Shown: positions 55,154-62,686 of the stretch, in pieces | How the letters are laid out: each line of letters starts with the position of its first letter | Numbering within the stretch: position 1 is the stretch's first letter | Source: Bacteroidota bacterium | GTDB taxonomy: Bacteria > Bacteroidota > Bacteroidia > Chitinophagales > Chitinophagaceae | DNA length: 64,000 nt | Direction: 5' to 3' | Assembly: GCA_016868455.1 (NCBI GenBank) | Contig: VGGV01000003.1 | Span: 62,001-126,000 of the forward strand | The notes under the pieces: generated by a model | The model's database searches: none | Told to the model about the DNA's origin: nothing | What the model saw: the letters and a program-made list of their open reading frames with translations, nothing else | Translations under genes and position numbers: made by a program

Positions 55154-55165
55154 CACACTATAATT

Positions 55166-55891
55166 TTAAAATTTAAATCCTGATACGCTGCCGCCGGTAT
55201 TGGTCTTTATTTCCCGGATGCCGGCATTGCCCTTGTATTTTACAATACCGCCGGTACTGGCTTTTACCTGCAGTTCTTTGTCTGCATGAATAGTGATTTT
55301 TGCGCCGGTGCTTACCTGCACATTGCAGGTATTGGTGTTCAATTCATCACCTGTAAACTTGCTGCCTGTACTGCCTTCCGCTTCCACTTTATCAGCCCTG
55401 CCGGTTAATGTTACTTTGGAGCCGGTATTCTGATCCAGTTTCAGAGTGCCTGCATCCACTTTTCCGTTTATTTCTGCGCCGGTATTGGCTTTCATATCCA
55501 GCGATGATGACTGCAGGGTGCCCACTATTTCCACTTCGGCCCCGGTACTTGCATACAACCTGTTCAAAGATATGTAAGATACATAAGCTTTCAGGCCCTG
55601 GGTTTCATTTCTTGCATTGATAGCCCCTGTTTTTGTCTCATACTGAATTTTGAGAATGCCGTTTTCCACTTTGGTAACAATCCTGTCGCGGAATTCGGGA
55701 GTTGAAGCGCTTACCGGCACTTCTTCGGTGCTGCCGTGGGTGAGTGTAAGTTCAATACCGGTACCCACATCTATACCTTGAAAACTGCTGATATTTCTTT
55801 TCTCAGCATTCGGGTCATTCACTGTTTTTGGGCCAAAAAGACCGGCCCCGATGGCCGCAGTCAGAAAAAGAGAAAGAAATAATTTCTTCAT
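55166..55891 (-). CDS. DUF2807 (head GIN) beta-helix protein, TGA/TGS type
   Basis: A 241-residue exported protein paralogous to the next one, with the same rung spacing but a different ladder: NTGAE, NTGSK, STGSK, STGAK, STGGI. The two share the same N-terminal NDPNAEKR / NDPNAVVRK and the same C-terminal ending (GIREIKTNTGG versus VIREIKSSGSS), so they arose by gene duplication with directional change of one ladder residue pair. Confidence 0.85.
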   Translation of the reverse strand: MKKLFLSLFLTAAIGAGLFGPKTVNDPNAEKRNISSFQGIDVGTGIELTLTHGSTEEVPVSASTPEFRDRIVTKVENGILKIQYETKTGAINARNETQGLKAYVSYISLNRLYASTGAEVEIVGTLQSSSLDMKANTGAEINGKVDAGTLKLDQNTGSKVTLTGRADKVEAEGSTGSKFTGDELNTNTCNVQVSTGAKITIHADKELQVKASTGGIVKYKGNAGIREIKTNTGGSVSGFKF

Positions 55892-56012
55892 AAAAGATGG
55901 TTTGGATATAATACGAAGAGTGGTGTAGAAAGGTTACAGTTTGCAGCAACTTATTTTGACCTATTTTTGCAGCAGCTCTTGGCCTTTGAATGTAAAGGCT
56001 TTAGTTTTTGAA

Positions 56013-56034
56013 TGTCCCGCCAGATTGCGGGACA
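56013..56034. repeat. Palindrome just upstream of the TPP riboswitch
   Basis: TGTCCCGC / GCGGGACA with a 6-base loop. It ends two bases before the first riboswitch stem. Confidence 0.6.
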
Positions 56035-56035
56035 G

Positions 56036-56169
56036 GTTTCCCGGGGTGTTTGACACTGAGCCAGACGAAGGGCGCTTCGCCAGGCTTGTCTGCCGGCAGG
56101 CAGGTTCAGTGATTCAATCTGAGATCATACCCGTAAGAACCTGGTCAGGGTAATGCCTGCGAAGGGAAG
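56036..56169 (+). promoter_or_regulatory. TPP (thiamine pyrophosphate) riboswitch with an enlarged P3 arm
   Basis: The 3' half is clear: CTGAGATCATACCC, then GAACCTGGTCAGGGTAATGC and GCGAAGGGAA, the signatures of the THI element. The 5' half is TTCCCGGGGTG, whose TTCCC pairs with GGGAA to close P1. P3 consists of TTGACACTGA paired with TCAGTG/TCAA and holds in its end a 45-base block of nested palindromes (56058-56105). It ends 65 bases before the TonB-receptor ATG. It should bind thiamine pyrophosphate and reduce expression of the receptor. Confidence 0.85.
56090..56105. repeat. CTGCC...GGCAG palindrome within the riboswitch P3 arm
   Basis: CTGCCGGCAGGCAGG, the same family as in bshC, embedded in the variable loop of the riboswitch between two halves of an outer palindrome (CACTGAGCC ... 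TTCAGTG). Confidence 0.65.
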
Positions 56170-56234
56170 GAAGATCAATGCATCCTTTCTCCGACAGCGT
56201 TTCCCTCTTCTTTTAATTTTTAAAAAATTAAACC

Positions 56235-58391
56235 ATGAAGAGGATTTGTATGTCCGGCTGTTTATTGTTCACAGCCATTTTATCGGCTGCACAGCAGCCT
56301 GAAGCAAAAGACAGTTTTTACACTTTATCGCCGGTGGAAGTGAGAGCGGTAAGGGCCTCCGAAAATGCGCCGGTCACTAAAACCAATATCGGCAAATCAG
56401 CGATTGCCAAAATGAACCTCGGGCAGGATATTCCCTTTTTGCTCAGCCAGACGCCTTCTGTCGCGGTACATTCTGATGCCGGCAACGGCGTGGGCTATAC
56501 CGGCATCCGCATCCGCGGCACAGATGCCACACGAATCAATGTAACGCTGAACGGCATACCTTATAATGATGCCGAAAGCCAGGGAACATTCTTTGTTAAC
56601 CTGCCCGACTTTTCTTCCTCTGCAGGCAGCATACAAATTCAGAGAGGCGTGGGCACATCTTCCAACGGCGCCGGGGCTTTTGGCGCCAGCATCAACTTCA
56701 GCACCAATGAGGTGAATAAAGAGGCTTACCTGGAACTGAACAACAGCTATGGTTCTTTTAATACCCGGAAGCATACCATTAAGGCAGGAACGGGACTGCA
56801 CAAAAAATTTACGGCCGACCTGCGCCTTTCCCGCATCAGCAGCAATGGCTATATTGACAGGGCCGGCAGCAACCTGAAGTCCCTATACTTCAGCACTGCA
56901 TATATCAGTGAAAAGAATTCACTTCGCCTGAATATTTTTTCCGGTAAAGAAAAAACCTACCAGGCATGGTATGGAGTGTCAGAAGCTGACCTGAAAGCCG
57001 GCAACAGAACTATTAATTATGCCGGTACCGAAAGACCCGGCGAGCCTTACGATAACGAAACGGATAACTATACACAAACACATTACCAGTTTTTCTTCAA
57101 CCGGCAGCTGAGCAAAAAGCTGAGTTTTAATACGGCTTTCTTTTTTACTACCGGCAAAGGCTACTATGAACAATACAAAGCTGATGAAGACTTCTCCGCT
57201 TACAGCCTGCCTTACCCGGTAAGCGGTAACGACACCCTATTTGAATCGGATTTTATCCGGCAGTTGTGGCTGGATAATGATTTTTACGGCAATATTTTTT
57301 CATTGCAGTTCAAAGACAATAAAACACAGGCCACACTGGGCGGTGGGTACACCCGGTACGATGGCAATCATTTTGGGAAAATAATATGGGCTTCCCGGGC
57401 CAATATCACTTCCCACAAATGGTACGGCCTGGATGCACTGAAAACCGGTTTCAATATTTACCTGAAAGAACAAACACAGGTGCACCGGAACTGGAGCCTT
57501 TATTACGATCTGCAGTTTCGCCAGGTAAAGTATGATATGGATGGATTCCGTTACAATCCTGCACTAAAGGTGAATAACCGATTCAGTTTTTTTAACCCCA
57601 AAGCCGGTATTGTTTATAAAAAGAATGCATGGAAAGCTTATGCATCATACAGCGTGGCTGCCAAAGAACCCAACCGGGATGATTTTGAGGCCGGCAGTGC
57701 CCAGCAACCCAAACCGGAAAGACTATATGACACGGAACTGGGTATTGAACAGATAAAAAACCTTTACAACTGGTCGGTAACTTTTTATTACATGAAGTAC
57801 AGGAACCAGCTGGTGCTTACGGGTAAGATAAATGATGTGGGGGCTTATACAAGAACCAATATTCCCCAAAGCTACCGAACAGGTTTGGAAATGCAGGGAG
57901 TATTCAAATTCAGTTCCCGGTTCAATGCATCGGCCAACCTTGCCATCAGCAGCAACAAGGTGAAAAATTTTACGGAGTACATAGATGATTATGACAACGG
58001 TGGTCAAAAAGCCATTACTTATTCATCCGCCGATATTGCTTTCTCGCCTGCCGTGGTGGGCGGGGCCGCACTTAATTTTCTTCCCCTGAAAAGTATTGAG
58101 TTGAGTTTACTGAACAAATTTGTAAGCAAACAATACCTGGACAATACGCAAAATGAAAATCGAAGGCTGGATGCTTTTTTTGTAAATGACCTGCGGGGCA
58201 TTTATACATTGAAAGGCAAAAAGCTAAAAGAGCTGAATATTACAGCACAGCTCAATAACATTTTTGGGATAAAGTATGAGCCGAATGGCTATACTTTCAG
58301 CTATATTTATGGCGGAGAAATGATAACCAAGAATTATTATTTCCCGATGGCCGGAAGGAATTTTATGATTGCGGTGAGTGTGAGGTTGTAA
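56235..58391 (+). CDS. TonB-dependent outer membrane receptor, probably for thiamine or a precursor
   Basis: A 718-residue outer-membrane barrel: signal peptide (ending SAAQQ), TonB-box-like YTLSPVEVRAV, plug domain with IRIRGTDATRINVTLNGIPYNDAE and the barrel ending in a Phe/aromatic-rich strand (NFMIAVSVRL). No CarboxypepD-like domain, so it is not of the SusC class. The TPP riboswitch directly upstream makes thiamine or a thiamine precursor the likely ligand, as in other TPP-controlled receptors of Bacteroidetes. No inner-membrane thiamine transporter or thi gene is downstream. Confidence 0.88.
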   Translation: MKRICMSGCLLFTAILSAAQQPEAKDSFYTLSPVEVRAVRASENAPVTKTNIGKSAIAKMNLGQDIPFLLSQTPSVAVHSDAGNGVGYTGIRIRGTDATRINVTLNGIPYNDAESQGTFFVNLPDFSSSAGSIQIQRGVGTSSNGAGAFGASINFSTNEVNKEAYLELNNSYGSFNTRKHTIKAGTGLHKKFTADLRLSRISSNGYIDRAGSNLKSLYFSTAYISEKNSLRLNIFSGKEKTYQAWYGVSEADLKAGNRTINYAGTERPGEPYDNETDNYTQTHYQFFFNRQLSKKLSFNTAFFFTTGKGYYEQYKADEDFSAYSLPYPVSGNDTLFESDFIRQLWLDNDFYGNIFSLQFKDNKTQATLGGGYTRYDGNHFGKIIWASRANITSHKWYGLDALKTGFNIYLKEQTQVHRNWSLYYDLQFRQVKYDMDGFRYNPALKVNNRFSFFNPKAGIVYKKNAWKAYASYSVAAKEPNRDDFEAGSAQQPKPERLYDTELGIEQIKNLYNWSVTFYYMKYRNQLVLTGKINDVGAYTRTNIPQSYRTGLEMQGVFKFSSRFNASANLAISSNKVKNFTEYIDDYDNGGQKAITYSSADIAFSPAVVGGAALNFLPLKSIELSLLNKFVSKQYLDNTQNENRRLDAFFVNDLRGIYTLKGKKLKELNITAQLNNIFGIKYEPNGYTFSYIYGGEMITKNYYFPMAGRNFMIAVSVRL

Positions 58392-58501
58392 GGCGGGGGT
58401 TGGTAGTTCGTAGTCAGGAGTTCATAGTTAACATCAGTGAGGCTACGAATGCTGATGCTTACGTCCAGGACAATTGACTACTGACCAGCGACTAATGACC
58501 A

Positions 58502-58816
58502 CTAACTCTTTCCTCCAAACTTCTCCTGCCAGGCCAGAATGCCGCCGGTTAGATTTTTGGTATTTCTAAAGCCCATCGTTTCCAAAAGCATGCAGGCCTG
58601 TGCACTGCGTACACCGCTGCGGCAGTGAATGATGATCTCTTCCTCTTTCAGGTCCTCCAGCTCTTCCGCCTGGAATGACTGAAATTTTCCAAGCGGTATA
58701 AGTTGGGCGCCAAGATTGAATTCTGCATATTCATGCGGCTCCCGGCAATCAATCAGGTTCAGCTTTTCACCGGTATCCATCCGGGCTTTCAGTTCTTCAA
58801 CAGAAATATTTTGCAT
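58502..58816 (-). CDS. Rhodanese-like domain protein
   Basis: A 104-residue single rhodanese domain with the active-site loop CRSGVRS (Cys about residue 67) and the starting INLIDCREPHEYAEF-like region (here LNLIDCREPHEYAEF). It transfers sulfane sulfur or acts as a sulfur carrier. It is the last of a ddl-PASTA-rhodanese series, 11 bases after the PASTA gene. Confidence 0.88.
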   Translation of the reverse strand: MQNISVEELKARMDTGEKLNLIDCREPHEYAEFNLGAQLIPLGKFQSFQAEELEDLKEEEIIIHCRSGVRSAQACMLLETMGFRNTKNLTGGILAWQEKFGGKS

Positions 58817-58827
58817 ATAACAGGCTA

Positions 58828-59685
58828 TTAATTGTAACCACTTTCATCTGTATCCGGCTTGCGGGGTTTTGCAGGCAGCTCATCAGGCAGCGTTTTTTGA
58901 GTACTGTCTCTCGCCGGCTTATCTGTTTGAAGCCATACATCCATGGTTTGCCCGCTGCGGATGCGCTGAAAACGTTTTTCATCGTCAAAACGTTCCGGAT
59001 TTTGTTTGTAGATATAAGCGCTGCAGGTATCTTCCACATTGGGGTCAGCTATCACAGCCCCGATAATGATCCCGGTTTCTTCCAGCATCTCCCTGGCTTT
59101 GCAAAAAGCCATCCCGGTAATATCAGGTACCACAAATTCCCTTTTACCCACTCCGTCACCCAGCACCAGTGAAATAGTACTTTCTTTCCTGATTTTGGTA
59201 CCCGGAAGTATCGGTTGCCCCTTGTACCATTGTTCCAGCACAGCGTTTCTTGCGAAGTCAGGTTTAAACGTAGTATCCCCGATTTTCAGGTCCATATTTT
59301 TAAGAACCATCTCTGCATTGCGGAAACTGTAACCGACAAGGTTGGGCATTTCCATTTCAGGCGGCACAGCCCGGTTGATGATAAGATAAATGGTGCGGTT
59401 TGTTTTTACCATTTCATCAGCATCGGGTATTTGTTTCAGTACCGTCATTGGTTTTGCCGTATCCACATACAATGAATCCTGTATGTCCACATCAAACCCT
59501 GCTTTCTTCAGAATTTTTCTGGCCTCTTCATACTTTTTACCGGTAACCAGCGGCACTACAGCTGCCTTACCATGACCTGTCAGGCATTTCAGCGAGGAAA
59601 GAAAAAGAAAAAAGACACCAAAGGCCAGCGCCAGGCCGGCCAGTATATTGATCCACAGGGGGCGATGTGTGATAAATTTAAACAC
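58828..59685 (-). CDS. PASTA domain membrane protein
   Basis: A 285-residue protein with one N-terminal membrane helix (about 12-33) and three PASTA domains (VVPLVTGKKYEEARKILKKAGF, MPNLVGYSFRNAEMVLKNMDL, VVPDITGMAFCKAREMLEETGI). PASTA domains bind peptidoglycan fragments; here they lack a kinase domain. The start is GTG 59685. It lies between D-alanine-D-alanine ligase and a rhodanese gene and is probably co-transcribed with them. This fits a role near the cell wall. Confidence 0.86.
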   Translation of the reverse strand: MFKFITHRPLWINILAGLALAFGVFFLFLSSLKCLTGHGKAAVVPLVTGKKYEEARKILKKAGFDVDIQDSLYVDTAKPMTVLKQIPDADEMVKTNRTIYLIINRAVPPEMEMPNLVGYSFRNAEMVLKNMDLKIGDTTFKPDFARNAVLEQWYKGQPILPGTKIRKESTISLVLGDGVGKREFVVPDITGMAFCKAREMLEETGIIIGAVIADPNVEDTCSAYIYKQNPERFDDEKRFQRIRSGQTMDVWLQTDKPARDSTQKTLPDELPAKPRKPDTDESGYN

Positions 59686-59701
59686 AGTTGTTACGTTTTT
59701 T

Positions 59702-60694
59702 CTATGAGGGCAATACCTCTTCCACCAGTTTGGTATAAAATTCTTTCAGACTCCATCCCATTGCCTTCACCTGCTGCGGCACAATGCTGGCCTCGCTCTG
59801 CCCCGGAACGGTATTTACTTCCAGCATATAGGGCTTTTTTTCTTTTTCGTTGTAAATAAAATCAATTCTTACCACACCCCGGCAGTTAAACACCTCATAC
59901 ACTTTGCGGGCGGCCTCCCTTACCCTGTCGGCAATCGCTTCATCCACCAGGGCCGGTGTGGTTTCGGTGGATTTGCCCTGGTATTTGGCCTCAAAATCAA
60001 AAAATGCTTTATCGCTGTGTGCCTTTACTTCGGTTAATGGCAGTACAATGATATTTCCTTTTGATTTAAAAACCCCCACCGTAAACTCCCTGCCTTCCAC
60101 CATTTCTTCCACCAATACCTGGTCATCTTCATTAAATGCTTTTTCAATGGCAATGCCAAATGCGTCAGTAAAGGCATCCACTTTGGACATACCAATGCTG
60201 GAGCCCCCGTTATTGGGTTTCACAAATACGGGAAACTTTAACCCGGCCGATGCCTCGCCGGGACTTGTAAAATTATTTTTTATTAGCACCACTGATTTGG
60301 CCACAGCAATACCCGACATGCCTGCCACAGCCGTTGCAAAACGTTTATTAAAAGTGATGGCCGAGCAGGCAGCATCACATCCTGTGTAAGAAATCCTGAG
60401 TGTATCAAAATAGCCCTGCAGTTTTCCGTCTTCGCCGGGTGTGCCGTGCATACCGATGAAAACGGCATCGAATATTATTTTTTTGCCACTAAGTGTAAGG
60501 GAAAAATCATTTTTGTCAACAGCTACGGGGGATCCATCTGCCTGCCTGTACCACCAGCCTTCCGGGTTGATGTCAATAAGGTACACATTGAACCGGCTAC
60601 GGTCAAGATTATTGTCAATGGTAGTGGCGCTTTTATAGGATATTACCGCTTCACCTGAAAATCCGCCGGTTACCAGCGCAATGTTCTTCTTCAT
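59702..60694 (-). CDS. ddl: D-alanine--D-alanine ligase
   Basis: A 330-residue ATP-grasp ligase: GGFSGE at the N-terminus, GMHGTPGEDGKLQGYFD as the substrate-loop region, KPNNGGSSIGM and VEEMVEGREFTVGV in the ATP-grasp core, and LEVNTVPGQSEASIVP at the end. It makes D-Ala-D-Ala for peptidoglycan. The ATG at 60694 is the conserved start; a longer frame from 60724 exists. First gene of a minus-strand operon with the PASTA and rhodanese genes. Confidence 0.93.
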   Translation of the reverse strand: MKKNIALVTGGFSGEAVISYKSATTIDNNLDRSRFNVYLIDINPEGWWYRQADGSPVAVDKNDFSLTLSGKKIIFDAVFIGMHGTPGEDGKLQGYFDTLRISYTGCDAACSAITFNKRFATAVAGMSGIAVAKSVVLIKNNFTSPGEASAGLKFPVFVKPNNGGSSIGMSKVDAFTDAFGIAIEKAFNEDDQVLVEEMVEGREFTVGVFKSKGNIIVLPLTEVKAHSDKAFFDFEAKYQGKSTETTPALVDEAIADRVREAARKVYEVFNCRGVVRIDFIYNEKEKKPYMLEVNTVPGQSEASIVPQQVKAMGWSLKEFYTKLVEEVLPS

Positions 60695-60822
60695 TATTGG
60701 TTTTGTCGTGGTTTTGCTGTGCAAATATTGCTGAAATATTTAAGATGCCCAACCCGAACAGAAGTGAACCGGGCAGCATTAACAAAAAATAAGATAAAGG
60801 GGCTGATGGATCCCGGGTACAA

Positions 60823-60847
60823 CCGGCCTTCGCTAAAGCTTCAGTGG
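60823..60847. repeat. Small palindromic repeat upstream of ddl
   Basis: CCTTCGCTAAAGCTTCAGTGGA, an imperfect palindrome of the same kind as in the groES leader. A second copy-like stretch (CTTTGCTAAAGCTAGGGAG) follows at 60856-60875. Confidence 0.4.
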
Positions 60848-60886
60848 ATCATACTCCTTTGCTAAAGCTAGGGAGTATAAAATAAG

Positions 60887-60918
60887 AAAGGTGAAGGCTG
60901 TTTCTCCTTCACCTTTTT
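60887..60918 (-). terminator. Terminator after the ferredoxin gene
   Basis: An 11-bp stem AAAGGTGAAGG / CCTTCACCTTT with an 8-base loop. On the minus strand it is followed by CTTATTTTAT. Also TTTTT on the plus strand, so it can act in both directions. The ferredoxin gene ends 150 bases before it. Confidence 0.6.
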
Positions 60919-60951
60919 ACGACGGGACATATCACCCGCCACTCCTTGAGC

Positions 60952-60975
60952 AGCCTGCCTGCCGGTAGGCAGGCT
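60952..60975. repeat. Palindromic repeat of the CTGCCTG family near the ferredoxin gene
   Basis: AGCCTGCCTGCCGGTAGGCAGGCT, nearly symmetric; fourth copy of this family in the window. Confidence 0.75.
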
Positions 60976-61070
60976 TTCGCTGCTGTATATTGAGATGATG
61001 ATACTAAGATATTACACCGGCAATTCAGTTTCCAAATAATGAAGGCTGAATTTATGCACACTGAGCAAAA

Positions 61071-61418
61071 TCAGATGTGCAGCTTATCTTTTTTGGCCAT
61101 CAGCTCTTCCACGGTTTCCCGGTACATTTCATCCGGCACACAGCAGTCAACCGGGCAAACTGCAGCACACTGGGGCTCTTCATGAAAACCCTGGCATTCG
61201 GTGCATTTGTTGGGGGTAATATAATATACGTCCGCGGAGAGAGGTGTGTTTTTTTGTTCAGCATCCACCACAGTTCCGTCCATCAGGGTGAAAGATCCTT
61301 TAACCGTGGTGCCGTCGGCAATGGCCCATTCCACGCCACCCTCATAAATAGCGTTATTCGGACATTCGGGCTCGCAGGCGCCGCAATTGATACATTCTTC
61401 AGTAATCTTAATAGCCAT
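61071..61418 (-). CDS. 4Fe-4S dicluster ferredoxin
   Basis: A 115-residue small electron carrier with two 4Fe-4S motifs: CINCGACEPECP (residues about 10-21) and CTECQGFHEEPQCAAVCP (about 70-87), of the long-loop type found in Bacteroidetes ferredoxins. It is divergent from the LuxC-like reductase gene with 54 bases between them, and their -7 boxes nearly overlap. It may feed electrons to the reductase or another pathway; that link is inferred from position only. Confidence 0.9.
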   Translation of the reverse strand: MAIKITEECINCGACEPECPNNAIYEGGVEWAIADGTTVKGSFTLMDGTVVDAEQKNTPLSADVYYITPNKCTECQGFHEEPQCAAVCPVDCCVPDEMYRETVEELMAKKDKLHI

Positions 61419-61444
61419 AAATAGTTATTTAACAGGTTGAAATT

Positions 61445-61452
61445 TACTTTTG
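61445..61452 (+). promoter_or_regulatory. -7 box for the acyl-CoA reductase gene, nearly overlapping the ferredoxin box
   Basis: TACTTTTG on the plus strand at 61445-61452; the minus-strand box TACATTTG for ferredoxin is at 61462-61455. They are separated by two bases and form the palindrome-like unit TACTTTTGCACAAATGTA. Confidence 0.6.
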
Positions 61453-61454
61453 CA

Positions 61455-61462
61455 CAAATGTA
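61455..61462 (-). promoter_or_regulatory. -7 box for the ferredoxin gene
   Basis: Read on the minus strand as TACATTTG, exact TAnnTTTG, 37 bases upstream of the ferredoxin ATG. Confidence 0.6.
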
Positions 61463-61472
61463 ATCAGCAGAA

Positions 61473-62471
61473 ATGAATTTACAACACCGCATCGACTTAT
61501 TGGTACGTCTTGGCCGGTATATTTTGGATAACCCGCAGGACTTGCAGCATGCTAAAGAAAAGTCAGGGCAGGAGAATGCATGGTTCATTCCTGAATTCAT
61601 CGACCTGGCTGCACAGAATATTGCCCGTAATTTCCTGCAGAAAGAAATTCTGGAAAAATGGGTATCCGGCTACCCGGGCATTCAGGCCGGCAGTGGCAAT
61701 AAAACCATCGGCATCATCATGGCCGGTAATATCCCGCTGGTAGGTTTTCACGACTGGCTGGCGGTCTTCATCTGCCGCCACCGGGCCATGGTAAAGCCTT
61801 CTTCAAAAGACCAGGTATTGATAAAACATCTTGTGGAAAAGCTGGAGGAATGGGATAAGGAATCTGCCGGCGCCACTGTTTTTGCAGATATGCTGAAGGG
61901 ATGTGATGCCTGCATCGCCACCGGGAGCGACAATTCTTCCCGGTACTTTGAATACTACTTCGGCAAATATCCCCACATCATCCGGCGGAATAAAACCGCT
62001 GTTGCCATATTAACAGGAAAGGAAACGGCTGAAGAACTGGAACAACTGGCGGATGATGTGCACCTCTATTTTGGTTTGGGCTGCCGTAATGTAACCAAGC
62101 TTTATGTGCCGCAGGGTTATGACTTTGTTCCGTTGCTGGAAGCTTTTAAAAAATACAATTACCTGGCCGACCATCACAAATACAAAAACAACTACGACTA
62201 TAATCTGGCCCTGCATATCCTGAACAAAAAATACTATATGACCAGTGGTTCCATCCTGCTGGTGGAGGAGCCATCGGTTTTTTCCCCTATCAGCCAGCTG
62301 AACTACGAGTATTATTCTAACATAGATTTAATTGGTGAATCGCTGAAACTGAATACCGACCTGCAGTGCATTGTCGGGCAGGGTTATGTGTCTTTCGGTA
62401 AGGCCCAGTGCCCGCACATCAGGGATTATGCCGATGGAGCGGATACCCTTGCCTTCCTGTCAAACCTTTGA
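61473..62471 (+). CDS. Acyl-CoA reductase (LuxC-like)
   Basis: A 332-residue protein of the LuxC/acyl-CoA reductase branch of the ALDH superfamily, shorter than true LuxC. The catalytic Cys is in FGLGCRNVTK (about residue 207) and the nucleotide-binding region is AGNIPLVGFHD. It reduces a fatty acyl thioester to an aldehyde or similar. Divergent from a dicluster ferredoxin, a common pair in Bacteroidetes. No LuxD/LuxE genes are present, so light production is not suggested. Confidence 0.88.
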   Translation: MNLQHRIDLLVRLGRYILDNPQDLQHAKEKSGQENAWFIPEFIDLAAQNIARNFLQKEILEKWVSGYPGIQAGSGNKTIGIIMAGNIPLVGFHDWLAVFICRHRAMVKPSSKDQVLIKHLVEKLEEWDKESAGATVFADMLKGCDACIATGSDNSSRYFEYYFGKYPHIIRRNKTAVAILTGKETAEELEQLADDVHLYFGLGCRNVTKLYVPQGYDFVPLLEAFKKYNYLADHHKYKNNYDYNLALHILNKKYYMTSGSILLVEEPSVFSPISQLNYEYYSNIDLIGESLKLNTDLQCIVGQGYVSFGKAQCPHIRDYADGADTLAFLSNL

Positions 62472-62686
62472 CAAATCAGGGATGCAGGGTATTTTCTTTC
62501 AAAGAAAATCGCATTAATTTTACAGCCTGGCAGAAGTACGAAGCTCTTAGTAAAGATTTGTTAAACTGAGCCGCCGGCAAGACGGCTGTTCAGACAGTTT
62601 GTTACTTTGCAGGGACAAGGCATATTATTTGCAAAACAGCTCTTTATCCAACCTGATTCAATTATAAAAAGAAAGAATACAGCGCT

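Noticed and set aside
61473-62471. Bioluminescence operon based on the LuxC-like protein
   Set aside because: No luxA, luxB, luxD or luxE is nearby; such reductases are widespread in non-luminous Bacteroidetes.
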